From Cohnella sp. AR92 (GTDB taxonomy: Bacteria > Bacillota > Bacilli > Paenibacillales > Paenibacillaceae), in contig NZ_RZJR01000002.1 of NCBI RefSeq assembly GCF_003990975.1, positions 342,835-406,834 on the forward strand: 64,000 nt of DNA, written 5' to 3'. Below, piece by piece: positions 1-7,461 of the stretch. The notes below the pieces were generated by a model. That model had not been told where the DNA came from, did no database searches, and saw nothing but the letters and a program-made list of their open reading frames with translations. Each line of letters opens with the position of its first letter. Position 1 is the stretch's first letter. Position numbers and translations under genes: made by a program.

Positions 1-357
1 GGACTGCGTCTTCGTCGTCGCGCGGTTGATCTCGTCCGCCAGCACGACATTGGCCATGATCGGCCCGGGACGGAAAATAAATTGCTCTTGCTTGGGATGA
101 TAGATAGAAACGCCGGTTATATCGGTAGGCAATAGATCCGGGTTGCACTGAATGCGATGAAAGTCTCCTCCGACCGACCTGGCGAGCGCTTTGACCATCT
201 GGGTTTTGCCGGTGCCCGGCACGTCTTCGATCAGAACGTGGCCGCCAGCGGCAAGCGCGGTGAGTATCCATGTAATCTCGTCTTTCTTGCCGAAGATACA
301 AGATTCCATATTACGTTTAATTAATTCCAAAATATTAATCGCTTGTTGATGCTCCAT
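1..357 (-). CDS. MoxR-family AAA+ ATPase, N-terminal part (cut by window edge)
   Basis: The first 119 codons of a MoxR-type AAA+ ATPase are present; the rest lies beyond the left edge. Walker A (GTGKT) is near residues 46-50, and the Walker B segment VVLADEIN, typical of MoxR, lies near the end of the visible part. MoxR ATPases act as chaperones that activate metal- or vWA-domain partners; the partner genes would lie outside the window. The start is the ATG at 357, preceded by AGGAGGAG at good spacing. A sigma-A-like promoter lies about 65 bases upstream. Family call is secure; the specific role is not. Confidence 0.9.
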   Translation of the reverse strand, partial: MEHQQAINILELIKRNMESCIFGKKDEITWILTALAAGGHVLIEDVPGTGKTQMVKALARSVGGDFHRIQCNPDLLPTDITGVSIYHPKQEQFIFRPGPIMANVVLADEINRATTKTQS

Positions 358-423
358 GCCTGTCTCCTCCTATGGAATCTTGAGACTGTAAAAGGCCAAT
401 ATAACACAAAACGAACTTAACTT

Positions 424-453
424 ATTATACCTGATTTTGGAGAAGACCGTAAA
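424..453 (-). promoter_or_regulatory. Probable sigma-A promoter of the moxR gene
   Basis: On the minus strand a TTTACG -35 (448-453) is separated by 18 bases from a perfect TATAAT -10 (424-429). It lies about 65 bases upstream of the MoxR start and points towards it. Confidence 0.6.
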
Positions 454-479
454 TTTTGAGTTCCTACAAATAATAATAG

Positions 480-515
480 AGAAAAAGCCAAACCGCATAA
501 CGGCAGGCTTTTTCG
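480..515 (-). terminator. Rho-independent terminator after spoVAE
   Basis: A stem GAAAAAGCC / GGCTTTTTC encloses a loop with a small inner CCG/CGG pairing. It is flanked by A and T runs on both sides, so it could act in both directions. It follows the spoVA operon on the minus strand. Confidence 0.7.
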
Positions 516-555
516 GACCTTAAGGTAAATTTTAGGAATTTCGACAAGCCTGAAG

Positions 556-906
556 TCATCCCTTCGGCTTCACGACCAAGGCGGCCAGGAAGGAGAAAAT
601 AATGGCTGCCGATATCCCCGCGCTCGTCACTTCGAAGATGCCGGTCAGCACCCCGATCCATCCGTCTTTCCGGAGCTCGGTCAGCGCGCCGTGCACGAGA
701 GCGTTGCCGAAGCTCGTGATCGGAACGGTCGCTCCCGCTCCCGCGAAGTTGATCAGCGGCTCATATAAGCCGAGCCCGTCCAAGACCGCCCCCAAGACGA
801 CCAAGAGAGACATGGTATGCGCGGGAGTCAGCTTCGCGACATCGAACAGCAGCTGACCGATAATGCAGATTCCTCCTCCTACGAGGAATGCCCATAAGTA
901 TTGCAT
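556..906 (-). CDS. spoVAE: Stage V sporulation protein AE (SpoVAE/SpoVAEb)
   Basis: Small integral membrane protein of about 116 aa with several hydrophobic segments and the SpoVAE/SpoVAC-type motif [15 protein letters not shown]. It belongs to the SpoVA channel that moves dipicolinic acid with Ca2+ into the forespore during sporulation and releases it during germination. The ATG at 906 sits 8 bases after AAGGAG and is preferred over an in-frame GTG three codons upstream that nearly touches the ribosome site. It is the last gene of a C-D-E operon and is followed by a terminator. Bacillus subtilis has a longer spoVA operon; the three-gene core seen here is the conserved minimal set. Confidence 0.92.
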   Translation of the reverse strand: MQYLWAFLVGGGICIIGQLLFDVAKLTPAHTMSLLVVLGAVLDGLGLYEPLINFAGAGATVPITSFGNALVHGALTELRKDGWIGVLTGIFEVTSAGISAAIIFSFLAALVVKPKG

Positions 907-933
907 GTACGCCACTCCTTCTTGCTAATATCC

Positions 934-1938
934 TTACGCTTCAATGGAAACGGCATGCGCGATGCACGGGATGGATTCGCCTTGCTGGAACGACAAAGGG
1001 CTCAGCAGCGCCCCGGTCGCGGCGACGAGAATGCGCTTAAGCTCCCCCTTCTCCATCCGCTTCAGCAGATACCCGTACGTGACGACCGCCGAGCACGCGC
1101 AGCCGCTTCCGCCCGCTTGTACTTTCTGTTTCGCGACGTCGTAAACAAGCAGGCCGCAATCCCGGAACGTCGTCTGCTCAAGCGGAACGCCGTTGCGCAT
1201 CAGGAGTTCCTTGGCGATCGGGCTTCCGACTCCGGCCAGATCCCCGGTCACGATCAAATCGTAGTAACCGGGCTCCCTTCCGGTATCCTGCAGATGAGCC
1301 TGTATCGTATCGACGGCGGCCGGAGCCATCGCCGCTCCCATATTGAACGGGTCCTTGATGCCCAGATCGATCACTTTGCCGATCGTGGCCGCCGTAACCC
1401 GCGGCCCCTCGCCGGTTCGGGCGACGACGGCCGCCCCCGCTCCGGTCACGGTATATTGGGCGGTCGGAGGCTTCTGCGAGCCGTACTCGGTCGGGTAGCG
1501 GAACTGCTTCTCTACGGTGCAGTTGTGGCTGCTCGTTGCCGCCAGCACCCGCTCTCCCGCCCCGGAGGCCACCATCAGCGAAGCCAGGGCCAGCGTCTCC
1601 ATCGAGGTCGAGCAAGCGCCGAACACGCCGATGTACGGCGTTCCGAGCGTTCGCGCCGCGAACGTGCTGCTGATGATCTGGTTAAGCAGATCTCCGCCGA
1701 CGAAGTATTCGATATCCTGCTTCTTCAGCTTGGCCTTGCTGACGGCAATGTCCGCCGCCTGCTCCAGAAGCAGGCGTTCGGCTTTCTCCCAGGACGGCTG
1801 CTGAAGCTCCATGTCGGGATGGACTAGATCGAAATCGGCCGCCAGCGGACCCTCTCCTTCGTCCGGGCCGACGACCGTGCCGGTGGCGAGTATGACGGGA
1901 GGGTTCGGGAACACCCAGGTGCGTTCTCCTTGCTTCAT
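934..1938 (-). CDS. spoVAD: Stage V sporulation protein AD (SpoVAD)
   Basis: A 334-aa thiolase-fold protein of normal SpoVAD length. The segment GVFGACSTSMETLALAS corresponds to the thiolase active-site region. SpoVAD is the soluble, dipicolinic-acid-binding component on the outer face of the spore inner membrane and works with SpoVAC and SpoVAE. It starts 4 bases after the spoVAC stop and is followed closely by spoVAE, so the three are co-transcribed. Nothing in the sequence looks damaged. Confidence 0.95.
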   Translation of the reverse strand: MKQGERTWVFPNPPVILATGTVVGPDEGEGPLAADFDLVHPDMELQQPSWEKAERLLLEQAADIAVSKAKLKKQDIEYFVGGDLLNQIISSTFAARTLGTPYIGVFGACSTSMETLALASLMVASGAGERVLAATSSHNCTVEKQFRYPTEYGSQKPPTAQYTVTGAGAAVVARTGEGPRVTAATIGKVIDLGIKDPFNMGAAMAPAAVDTIQAHLQDTGREPGYYDLIVTGDLAGVGSPIAKELLMRNGVPLEQTTFRDCGLLVYDVAKQKVQAGGSGCACSAVVTYGYLLKRMEKGELKRILVAATGALLSPLSFQQGESIPCIAHAVSIEA

Positions 1939-1942
1939 GCCC

Positions 1943-2446
1943 TCATCTCCCTACTCCGCCGAACAGCCAATGCGCGATCCCGATGAAGAAAGCCGCCACG
2001 ACGCCGAACACGATAACCGAACCGGCGAGCTTGAACATATTCGTGCCTACGCCCAGCACAAGCCCCTCGCTTCGATGCTCGATCGCCGCGGAACACATCG
2101 AATTGGCGAAGCCGGTAACCGGTACGGCCGTTCCCGCCCCCGCCCACTGGGCGATTTTGTCATACACCCCGATCGAAGTCAGAATAACGGACAGCAGAAT
2201 CATGATCGCCACCGTCGGGTTCCCCGCCCTAGTCGGCGACATGTTGAATGCCGCTTGGAAAAACGACTGCACCCCTTGGCCGATCAAGCAGATCACGCCC
2301 CCGACCAGGAATGCCCGCAGACAGTTCTTCAGGACCGATCGAGCCGGCTCCCGGTTCTTGGCGAATTGCTTGTACTCCTTGGCGGACATCGACATTGGTT
2401 TATAGGAAATGGATTTGCCGGCTTCCTTGGTAGCCATATGGACCAT
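1943..2446 (-). CDS. spoVAC: Stage V sporulation protein AC (SpoVAC)
   Basis: A protein of about 167 aa with hydrophobic segments (LVGGVICLIGQG, AIMILLSVILTSIGVYD) and the conserved GAGTAVPVTGFANSM motif of SpoVAC, the membrane channel subunit for Ca-dipicolinate. The open frame extends further upstream, but the strong GGAAGGAGGG site lies directly before the ATG codons at 2446 and 2437. The first has short and the second long spacing, so the exact start is uncertain by three residues. First gene of the spoVA operon, behind a candidate forespore (sigma-G-like) promoter. Confidence 0.93.
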   Translation of the reverse strand: MVHMATKEAGKSISYKPMSMSAKEYKQFAKNREPARSVLKNCLRAFLVGGVICLIGQGVQSFFQAAFNMSPTRAGNPTVAIMILLSVILTSIGVYDKIAQWAGAGTAVPVTGFANSMCSAAIEHRSEGLVLGVGTNMFKLAGSVIVFGVVAAFFIGIAHWLFGGVGR

Positions 2447-2480
2447 ATCCCTCCTTCCGGAACAATAGGAGCAACAAGGA

Positions 2481-2511
2481 TAGTATTTGCCGAGGGAAGA
2501 ACGTCTATGAT
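2481..2511 (-). promoter_or_regulatory. Candidate sigma-G-type promoter of spoVA
   Basis: On the minus strand ATCATA (2506-2511), an 18-base gap and AATACTA (2481-2487) resemble the sigma-G consensus TGAATA-17/18-CATACTA, with the -10 matching six of seven bases. It lies about 35 bases upstream of spoVAC. spoVA is sigma-G-controlled in B. subtilis. The match is partial. Confidence 0.4.
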
Positions 2512-2640
2512 TGCCAAAAATGGCCTTTGAGGGGGTTCGGAAAAACAGGCGGACGGGTGGAGTTGGAGCTAAGCGCGCGGAAATAAGGTTCCATCCGAGT
2601 CCAAGCCGCAAAAATCAAAGCGCTTGCAGGCTTCCGGCCG

Positions 2641-2648
2641 CATATTAT
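2641..2648 (+). promoter_or_regulatory. Candidate sporulation sigma (E/K-type) -10 element
   Basis: CATATTAT matches the CATANNNT form of mother-cell sigma-E/sigma-K -10 elements and lies about 65 bases upstream of the small gene at 2712. No clear -35 is visible, so this is tentative. Confidence 0.3.
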
Positions 2649-2711
2649 GTAGAAGGAAACGGTTAAATCCACCTGGGATTGGACACACTGGTAGCTAAGG
2701 AGGGGATTGAC

Positions 2712-2927
2712 ATGCTTGACCCGGAACTTCTTAGAGCCGAGGGCGAGAAGTATTTCTCCAAGGACTTGCTGCAGGAGCTGGCAGGCCTCAAAGATCGGCT
2801 TCAACTCACCGAGCTGGAGCTTGGACATATTCAGAACCTGGCCCAGTGGGCGTACCACAGCGGCTTCAACACGGGACTCAGCTGCGGACGACAGCTTTCT
2901 TTTAATGATAGAATGAAAGTTCAATAA
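2712..2927 (+). CDS. Small conserved-looking protein of unknown function (71 aa)
   Basis: The ATG at 2712 follows AAGGAGGGG by six bases, a strong ribosome site, and the gene ends in front of a textbook terminator, so it is very likely expressed. The product is acidic and helical, rich in Leu and Glu in the first half, with no signal peptide or membrane segment; the tail contains GLSCGRQLSF. I do not recognise a family. It lies between the divergent spoVA operon and sigK, and a CATATTAT element upstream hints at sporulation control; this is inference only. Confidence 0.75.
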   Translation: MLDPELLRAEGEKYFSKDLLQELAGLKDRLQLTELELGHIQNLAQWAYHSGFNTGLSCGRQLSFNDRMKVQ

Positions 2928-2944
2928 AAACGATCGCTCGCGCT

Positions 2945-2972
2945 ATCCGTTCTCTTAAGAGGACGGATTTTT
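2945..2972 (+). terminator. Rho-independent terminator
   Basis: A 10-bp stem (ATCCGTTCTC / GAGGACGGAT, one G-T pair) with loop TTAA is followed by five T residues. It ends the transcript of the 71-aa gene. Confidence 0.85.
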
Positions 2973-3067
2973 GCTTATTGCGCGCGCTTCTCGACCTGCC
3001 AAGAACCGGCCAAGACAATAAGAAATGCTTGACACCGGGCGTACAGGCACGGATGGGCTCCTACCCA

Positions 3068-3075
3068 CATAGAAT
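3068..3075 (+). promoter_or_regulatory. Candidate sigma-E/sigma-K -10 element of sigK
   Basis: CATAGAAT agrees with the sigma-E -10 consensus CATACAMT at all but one base and lies about 50 bases upstream of sigK. In B. subtilis sigK is read by sigma-E and then by sigma-K. The -35 is not clear. Confidence 0.4.
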
Positions 3076-3126
3076 GGTAATGTTTCCTCATGCGCTCGCG
3101 ACCAACTAGCCGGAGGTGGCCTACCC

Positions 3127-3828
3127 GTGCCTGGATTTTTTACCGCCGTAGCCCTGTTCATCAAGCAGCTCAGCCTGCTCGTGTCGTACGTCAAGAACAA
3201 TGCGTTCCCGCAGCCCCTGACCGACGAAGAGGAAGCCCTGCACCTGCAGCGGATGGCGGAAGGCAATCCTCATTCCCGCAACCTGCTGATCGAACACAAT
3301 CTTCGTCTGGTTGCCCATATCGTCAAGAAATTCGACAACACCGGCGAAGACCTGGAGGATCTGATCAGCATCGGAACGATCGGCCTGATCAAGGCCATCG
3401 AGAGCTTCCAGCCGAACAAGGGAACGAAGCTGGCGACGTTCGCCGCCCGTTGTATCGAGAACGAGATCCTGATGCATCTGCGTTCTCTTAAGAAGACTCG
3501 CAAGGACGTATCTTTGCATGATCCCATTGGTACGGATAAGGAAGGCAACGAAATTACCCTGCAGGACATCCTCGGAACCGAGCCGGACGAAGTCGTCGAG
3601 AAGGTGCAGCTGAAGATCGAGAAAAGCAAAATTTATCGCAACCTCGACATTCTGGACGAACGGGAGCAAGAGGTGATCCGAGGCCGGTTCGGCCTGGACG
3701 GCGGCGGCGACGAACGGACTCAGCGCGAAATCGCGCGGGAGCTGGGGATCAGCCGCAGCTATGTGTCGCGGATCGAGAAGCGGGCTCTCATGAAGCTTTA
3801 TCATGAGTTTTATAAGGCGAAGCGGTAG
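3127..3828 (+). CDS. sigK: RNA polymerase sporulation sigma factor, pro-sigma-K
   Basis: A 233-aa sigma-70 family factor that directs late mother-cell transcription (coat and cortex genes). The N-terminal 20 residues form the hydrophobic pro-sequence, and [12 protein letters not shown] matches the known SpoIVFB processing site, placing it between Ser20 and Tyr21. Region 2 ([28 protein letters not shown]) and region 4 with its HTH ([20 protein letters not shown]) are intact. The start is GTG at 3127 with GGAGGT upstream. In B. subtilis 168 this gene is split by the skin element; here it is continuous, so no excision is needed. A terminator follows. Confidence 0.96.
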   Translation: MPGFFTAVALFIKQLSLLVSYVKNNAFPQPLTDEEEALHLQRMAEGNPHSRNLLIEHNLRLVAHIVKKFDNTGEDLEDLISIGTIGLIKAIESFQPNKGTKLATFAARCIENEILMHLRSLKKTRKDVSLHDPIGTDKEGNEITLQDILGTEPDEVVEKVQLKIEKSKIYRNLDILDEREQEVIRGRFGLDGGGDERTQREIARELGISRSYVSRIEKRALMKLYHEFYKAKR

Positions 3829-3835
3829 TGAAAAG

Positions 3836-3862
3836 GAGCCACCGGCTTAGCCGGTGGCTTTT
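3836..3862 (+). terminator. Rho-independent terminator of sigK
   Basis: A perfect 9-bp stem GCCACCGGC / GCCGGTGGC with loop TTA is followed by TTTT, directly after the sigK stop codon. Confidence 0.9.
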
Positions 3863-3870
3863 ATGCCAGT

Positions 3871-3898
3871 AAAAAACGGGCGGCATCAGCCGACCCGT
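3871..3898 (-). terminator. Terminator overlapping the stop codon of the 3886-4635 gene
   Basis: On the minus strand ACGGGTCGGC, loop TGAT and GCCGCCCGT (one bulged base) are followed by six T residues. The TGA stop codon of the gene forms part of the loop. Confidence 0.7.
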
Positions 3899-4635
3899 CC
3901 TTCGTATTTCTCGATATAGGCGGCGATCTCGTCAAGCAGCGAAGCCTTTGCGTAGGTCATGGCGCGGGCGGCGCCATACTTCGGATAACCTTCTTCGGGG
4001 TCAGGTCGTCCGAATACGTACGAATCCAAGTCATGAACGATTCGGTGAGCGTAAATGAAACCTTGAACATCGTGCTTTTGCCGCGCAATCGTCAAAAGCG
4101 TCGCAACGTCGCGCAAGTCTTGAGCGGCTTTCTCGTCCCCTACTACGTCCGCCGCGTGAAGGTAGACATCGGGCATATACGCCAACGTTGCGCTATCAAG
4201 ACCCTTCCACGTTCCTTCAACGTTGTACTTATTGAACGAATAGCCTTGTTGATACGAATTGACGACCTCGTTCAATTTAAGATGCGCTTTGCCTAACGCG
4301 ATAACTGCTTCTTTCTTAGTCGAAATGGCGCTTGTAAGCGCCTTGTCGCGGTCAGCTTGCGGAAGCAAGGAAATATTCGTTTCCTTCCCGTCGTACATGA
4401 CCCGTTGCGCGTTAATGCTCGATTCCGGACGAAGAAGTTCGAATTTGAAGCGGGTTAGTTCGAAGTTGTTCGCGGCATCCCTATCCACTTTTTCGACCGA
4501 TTCCGCCTTCGTTTCCGCCTTTACGCTTTGCGTATTAAGAATGTTATCCAAGTACGAAATCCCCGAATAAACGACCGTTCCGAAAATGGCAAAGGCGGAC
4601 GTTGCGCCGATCGCGATTGCTAGCCATTTCTTCAT
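3886..4635 (-). CDS. Membrane-anchored extracytoplasmic protein of unknown function
   Basis: A 249-aa product begins MKKWLAIAIGATSAFAIFG, a single N-terminal hydrophobic segment without a lipobox, so it is probably membrane-anchored or secreted. The rest is hydrophilic and helical with no catalytic motif I recognise; a KLNEVVNSYQQGYSFN stretch and a C-terminal LDEIAAYIEKYE helix stand out. It is monocistronic, convergent with sigK and divergent from mprF. Position beside sigK is suggestive at most. The ribosome site (AAGGGGG) is 11 bases or more from the ATG, which is longer than usual. Confidence 0.7.
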   Translation of the reverse strand: MKKWLAIAIGATSAFAIFGTVVYSGISYLDNILNTQSVKAETKAESVEKVDRDAANNFELTRFKFELLRPESSINAQRVMYDGKETNISLLPQADRDKALTSAISTKKEAVIALGKAHLKLNEVVNSYQQGYSFNKYNVEGTWKGLDSATLAYMPDVYLHAADVVGDEKAAQDLRDVATLLTIARQKHDVQGFIYAHRIVHDLDSYVFGRPDPEEGYPKYGAARAMTYAKASLLDEIAAYIEKYEGRVG

Positions 4636-4776
4636 GTGAATTATTGCGCCCCCTTTGTCCGTCCTTGTTCATCAGGCGAGTCTTTTCGCTTCCGATAGAG
4701 CGATAATTCTAGTATATCGAGGTTTGTCCTGCAACGGAACCTAACATTTTTAAAAATTGCCTATAGCTTAATGCGT

Positions 4777-4818
4777 CCCCAAGGAGCGAATGCCTTAGGG
4801 GCTTATTTTGTTTATAAT
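4777..4818 (+). promoter_or_regulatory. Leader hairpin and -10 element upstream of mprF
   Basis: CCCCAAGG (4777-4784) can pair with CCTTaGGGG (4793-4801), followed by a T-rich run and a perfect TATAAT (4813-4818). TATAAT is a likely -10 for mprF, but the -35 is poor. The hairpin could be an operator or a terminator of upstream transcription. Confidence 0.35.
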
Positions 4819-4852
4819 GATAGGGTGGCGTTAGAACGGGAGGATGAACCGA

Positions 4853-7453
4853 TTGGCTCTGATTGCAGGGTTGTTGCGGAAGTACCAGAAGTGGATTAAG
4901 ATCCTTATTCCATTCGCGATCTTTGCGGTGATCTATCTTCAAGCTCGCGACGTCATGCGCGGGATAAGGCCGGAAGTCGCGGCGCATCTTCTGCTTCGAT
5001 TGAACGGGATGGATCACATCCGCCTTCTGGCCGCCAGCGTGATCGCAATCTCCCTGATGAGCGGTTACGATGTGATCCTGACCCGCATGGCCGGACATCG
5101 CTTTCGGTTCTCCACCTTATGGAGAGTAGGCTGGATCGCCAACAGCTTCAACAATATGATGGGCTTCGCCGGCCTGACCGGTTCGAGCCTACGCCTCATG
5201 CTCTATCGCAAGCGGGGACTGCCTTCGGAGAAGCTTGTGCCGAAGCTGATCTTCCTCTCGGCTTCCATGCTGACGGGACTGTCCGTATTGTCCGTATTCA
5301 CCTTGCTCGATTCTTCTCCGGTTCGGAGCGAGTTCCCCTTGCTCCTTATTGCCTCGGTCGCCATAGTCTTCTACCTGCCGGTTCTTGCCGGAACCCTGCG
5401 GATTCCGTGGATCAGCCGGCGATTGGGACTGGACGAGAAAGTCGGCTGGCTGTACATCGGAGGTACCGTTCTCGTCTCGATCCTGGAGTGGACCGCGGCG
5501 GCCTGGGTGTTCTGGAACGTCTGCGGCATGCTGCATATAGGACTATCCTTGCGCGAACTGGCCGGACTGTTCGGGCTCGCGGCCGCGGCCGGAGTCATCA
5601 GCATGCTTCCGGGCGGGGCAGGCTCCTTCGATATCGTCATGCTGGCGGGATTGCAAACCTACGGCGTCGATGCCGACAGGGCGTTAGCCGTTCTTCTGCT
5701 GTACCGGATCTTCTATTACTTCATCCCCTTCCTCTTCGGCTTGATGCTGGCGTCCTTCGAATGGCTGCCTCAGCGGGAAGCCAAGCCGGAGGTGCTGCTT
5801 AAACCCGTCTGGAACAAGTGGAGGCTGTTCTGGAACTGGCCGGGCAAGCTGGTGTTGATGGGCGTGGCAGGCAATACGGCGCTCGCCGCCCTTGTTTTCA
5901 GCAGCGGATTCATCCTGCTCATGTCGGCGGCGCTCCCCTCCATCCTTGATCGTTCTCAATTCCTGCATCATTGGTTCACCCTGCATACGATGAAGGTGTC
6001 CCACCACTTCACCGTACTGGTCGGTCTTCTGCTGATCGTCCTGTCCAACGGCATCCGCAGGCAGGTCCGAAGAGCGTATTACGCCACTCTGGTGCTGCTC
6101 GCGGCCGGCGTTGCCTTCTCTCTGGCGAAGGGCTTGAACGTGGAGGAAGCGGCTTTTCTCGTCACGGTCTTTATCTTCTTATGGATGTCCAAAGATCGGT
6201 TCCGGAGAAAAGACATCGAGTTTACCCGCAAAACCCTCTACGGCCTGCTGTTCACCACGATTGCGATGACTTTCCTATACATCCTGGTAGGGTTGAATAC
6301 GACGCCGGATTCCTCCCGCTGGTTTACTCATCACCATCTTCCTTACCGGTATCTGATCGATAAGCACGAGCATTGGCGCGCCGGGATTATCGCCCTGTTC
6401 ACGACTTGGCTATCTATCTTCGCGTGGCTGCTTCTCCGTCCCGGCAAGCCCGTCGCACCGCTGCCCGACGGCCTTCAGATGCTTACGCTGCGGGAATGGC
6501 TGAACAAGCATCACGGGAATTTTGTCACGCATCTGTTGTTCCTTGGGGACAAAAGCCTGTTCTGGACTCAAGACGGCAAGGCGCTGATTGCATACCGCCG
6601 CACGGGAAGGACTCTCGTCGCGTTGGGCGATCCGATCGGGGAGCGGGATTCCGTCCGCCAAGCCGTTCTTGAATTCCGGCAATATGCCGACAGTCACGCT
6701 TGCAAGCCGGTCTTCTATCAAGTACGCCCGGAGAATCTGCCCCTCTATCACGAGAACGGGTTCCGATTCTTTAAGCTCGGGGAAGAAGGCGTTACGGACG
6801 TGCGGAGCTTCCAACTGACCGGCCGCAGCAAGTCGGATTTGAGGGCGGTCAAGAACCGCTACGAACGGGAGGGATATACGTTCGAGATTGCCGAGCCCCC
6901 GTTCTCTTCTCTGTTGATGGATCAGCTTCGGGGCATCTCGGACGAATGGCTCGAAGGAAGGCCGGAGAAAGGCTTCTCGTTGGGATGGTTTAAGGAGTCC
7001 TACCTGCAGTTGACGGGGATTGCCTTGCTTCGCGATCCGACCGGGCGAATCCTGGCGTTCGCGAATCTAATGCCAAGCTATGACGATCGGCAGTCCGTCT
7101 CCATCGACTTGATGCGATACCGGCACGATTCGCCTAACGGCATCATGGATTGCCTGTTCCTTCACCTGTTGGAGTGGTCGAAGTCGCAAGGGTTCTCCCG
7201 CTTCAACCTGGGAATGGCCCCCTTGGCGAACGTCGGCGAATCCGCCTTCTCCCACCGGTCGGAGCGCTTGGCCCACGAGATCTATCGAAGAGCCAACCGG
7301 TGGTATCGCTTCGCGGGCATCCGCCGGTATAAAGACAAATTCGACCCGCAGTGGGAGCCGCGATTCCTCGCGTATCCGGGAGGCGCCTCCCTTCCGTTCC
7401 TGATCTGGCGCATTACGCGAATGATCGCGAAGATCCCTTCTACTCGGGAATAA
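4853..7453 (+). CDS. mprF: Bifunctional phosphatidylglycerol lysyltransferase/flippase MprF
   Basis: A large membrane protein of about 866 aa with the two-part MprF layout. An N-terminal flippase-like region of many transmembrane segments (residues about 1-500, with the conserved MLPGGAGSFD motif) is followed by a cytoplasmic DUF2156/GNAT-like aminoacyltransferase (about 530-860, with DLRAVKNRYEREG and SIDLMRYRHDSPNGIMDCLF). It transfers an amino acid, usually lysine, from tRNA to phosphatidylglycerol and flips the product, lowering surface charge and giving resistance to cationic peptides. The ribosome site GGGAGG abuts an ATG at 4844, leaving no spacing, so the in-frame TTG at 4853, nine bases away, is the better start. 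Amino-acid specificity cannot be read from sequence. Confidence 0.93.
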   Translation: MALIAGLLRKYQKWIKILIPFAIFAVIYLQARDVMRGIRPEVAAHLLLRLNGMDHIRLLAASVIAISLMSGYDVILTRMAGHRFRFSTLWRVGWIANSFNNMMGFAGLTGSSLRLMLYRKRGLPSEKLVPKLIFLSASMLTGLSVLSVFTLLDSSPVRSEFPLLLIASVAIVFYLPVLAGTLRIPWISRRLGLDEKVGWLYIGGTVLVSILEWTAAAWVFWNVCGMLHIGLSLRELAGLFGLAAAAGVISMLPGGAGSFDIVMLAGLQTYGVDADRALAVLLLYRIFYYFIPFLFGLMLASFEWLPQREAKPEVLLKPVWNKWRLFWNWPGKLVLMGVAGNTALAALVFSSGFILLMSAALPSILDRSQFLHHWFTLHTMKVSHHFTVLVGLLLIVLSNGIRRQVRRAYYATLVLLAAGVAFSLAKGLNVEEAAFLVTVFIFLWMSKDRFRRKDIEFTRKTLYGLLFTTIAMTFLYILVGLNTTPDSSRWFTHHHLPYRYLIDKHEHWRAGIIALFTTWLSIFAWLLLRPGKPVAPLPDGLQMLTLREWLNKHHGNFVTHLLFLGDKSLFWTQDGKALIAYRRTGRTLVALGDPIGERDSVRQAVLEFRQYADSHACKPVFYQVRPENLPLYHENGFRFFKLGEEGVTDVRSFQLTGRSKSDLRAVKNRYEREGYTFEIAEPPFSSLLMDQLRGISDEWLEGRPEKGFSLGWFKESYLQLTGIALLRDPTGRILAFANLMPSYDDRQSVSIDLMRYRHDSPNGIMDCLFLHLLEWSKSQGFSRFNLGMAPLANVGESAFSHRSERLAHEIYRRANRWYRFAGIRRYKDKFDPQWEPRFLAYPGGASLPFLIWRITRMIAKIPSTRE

Positions 7454-7461
7454 CCCCATCC

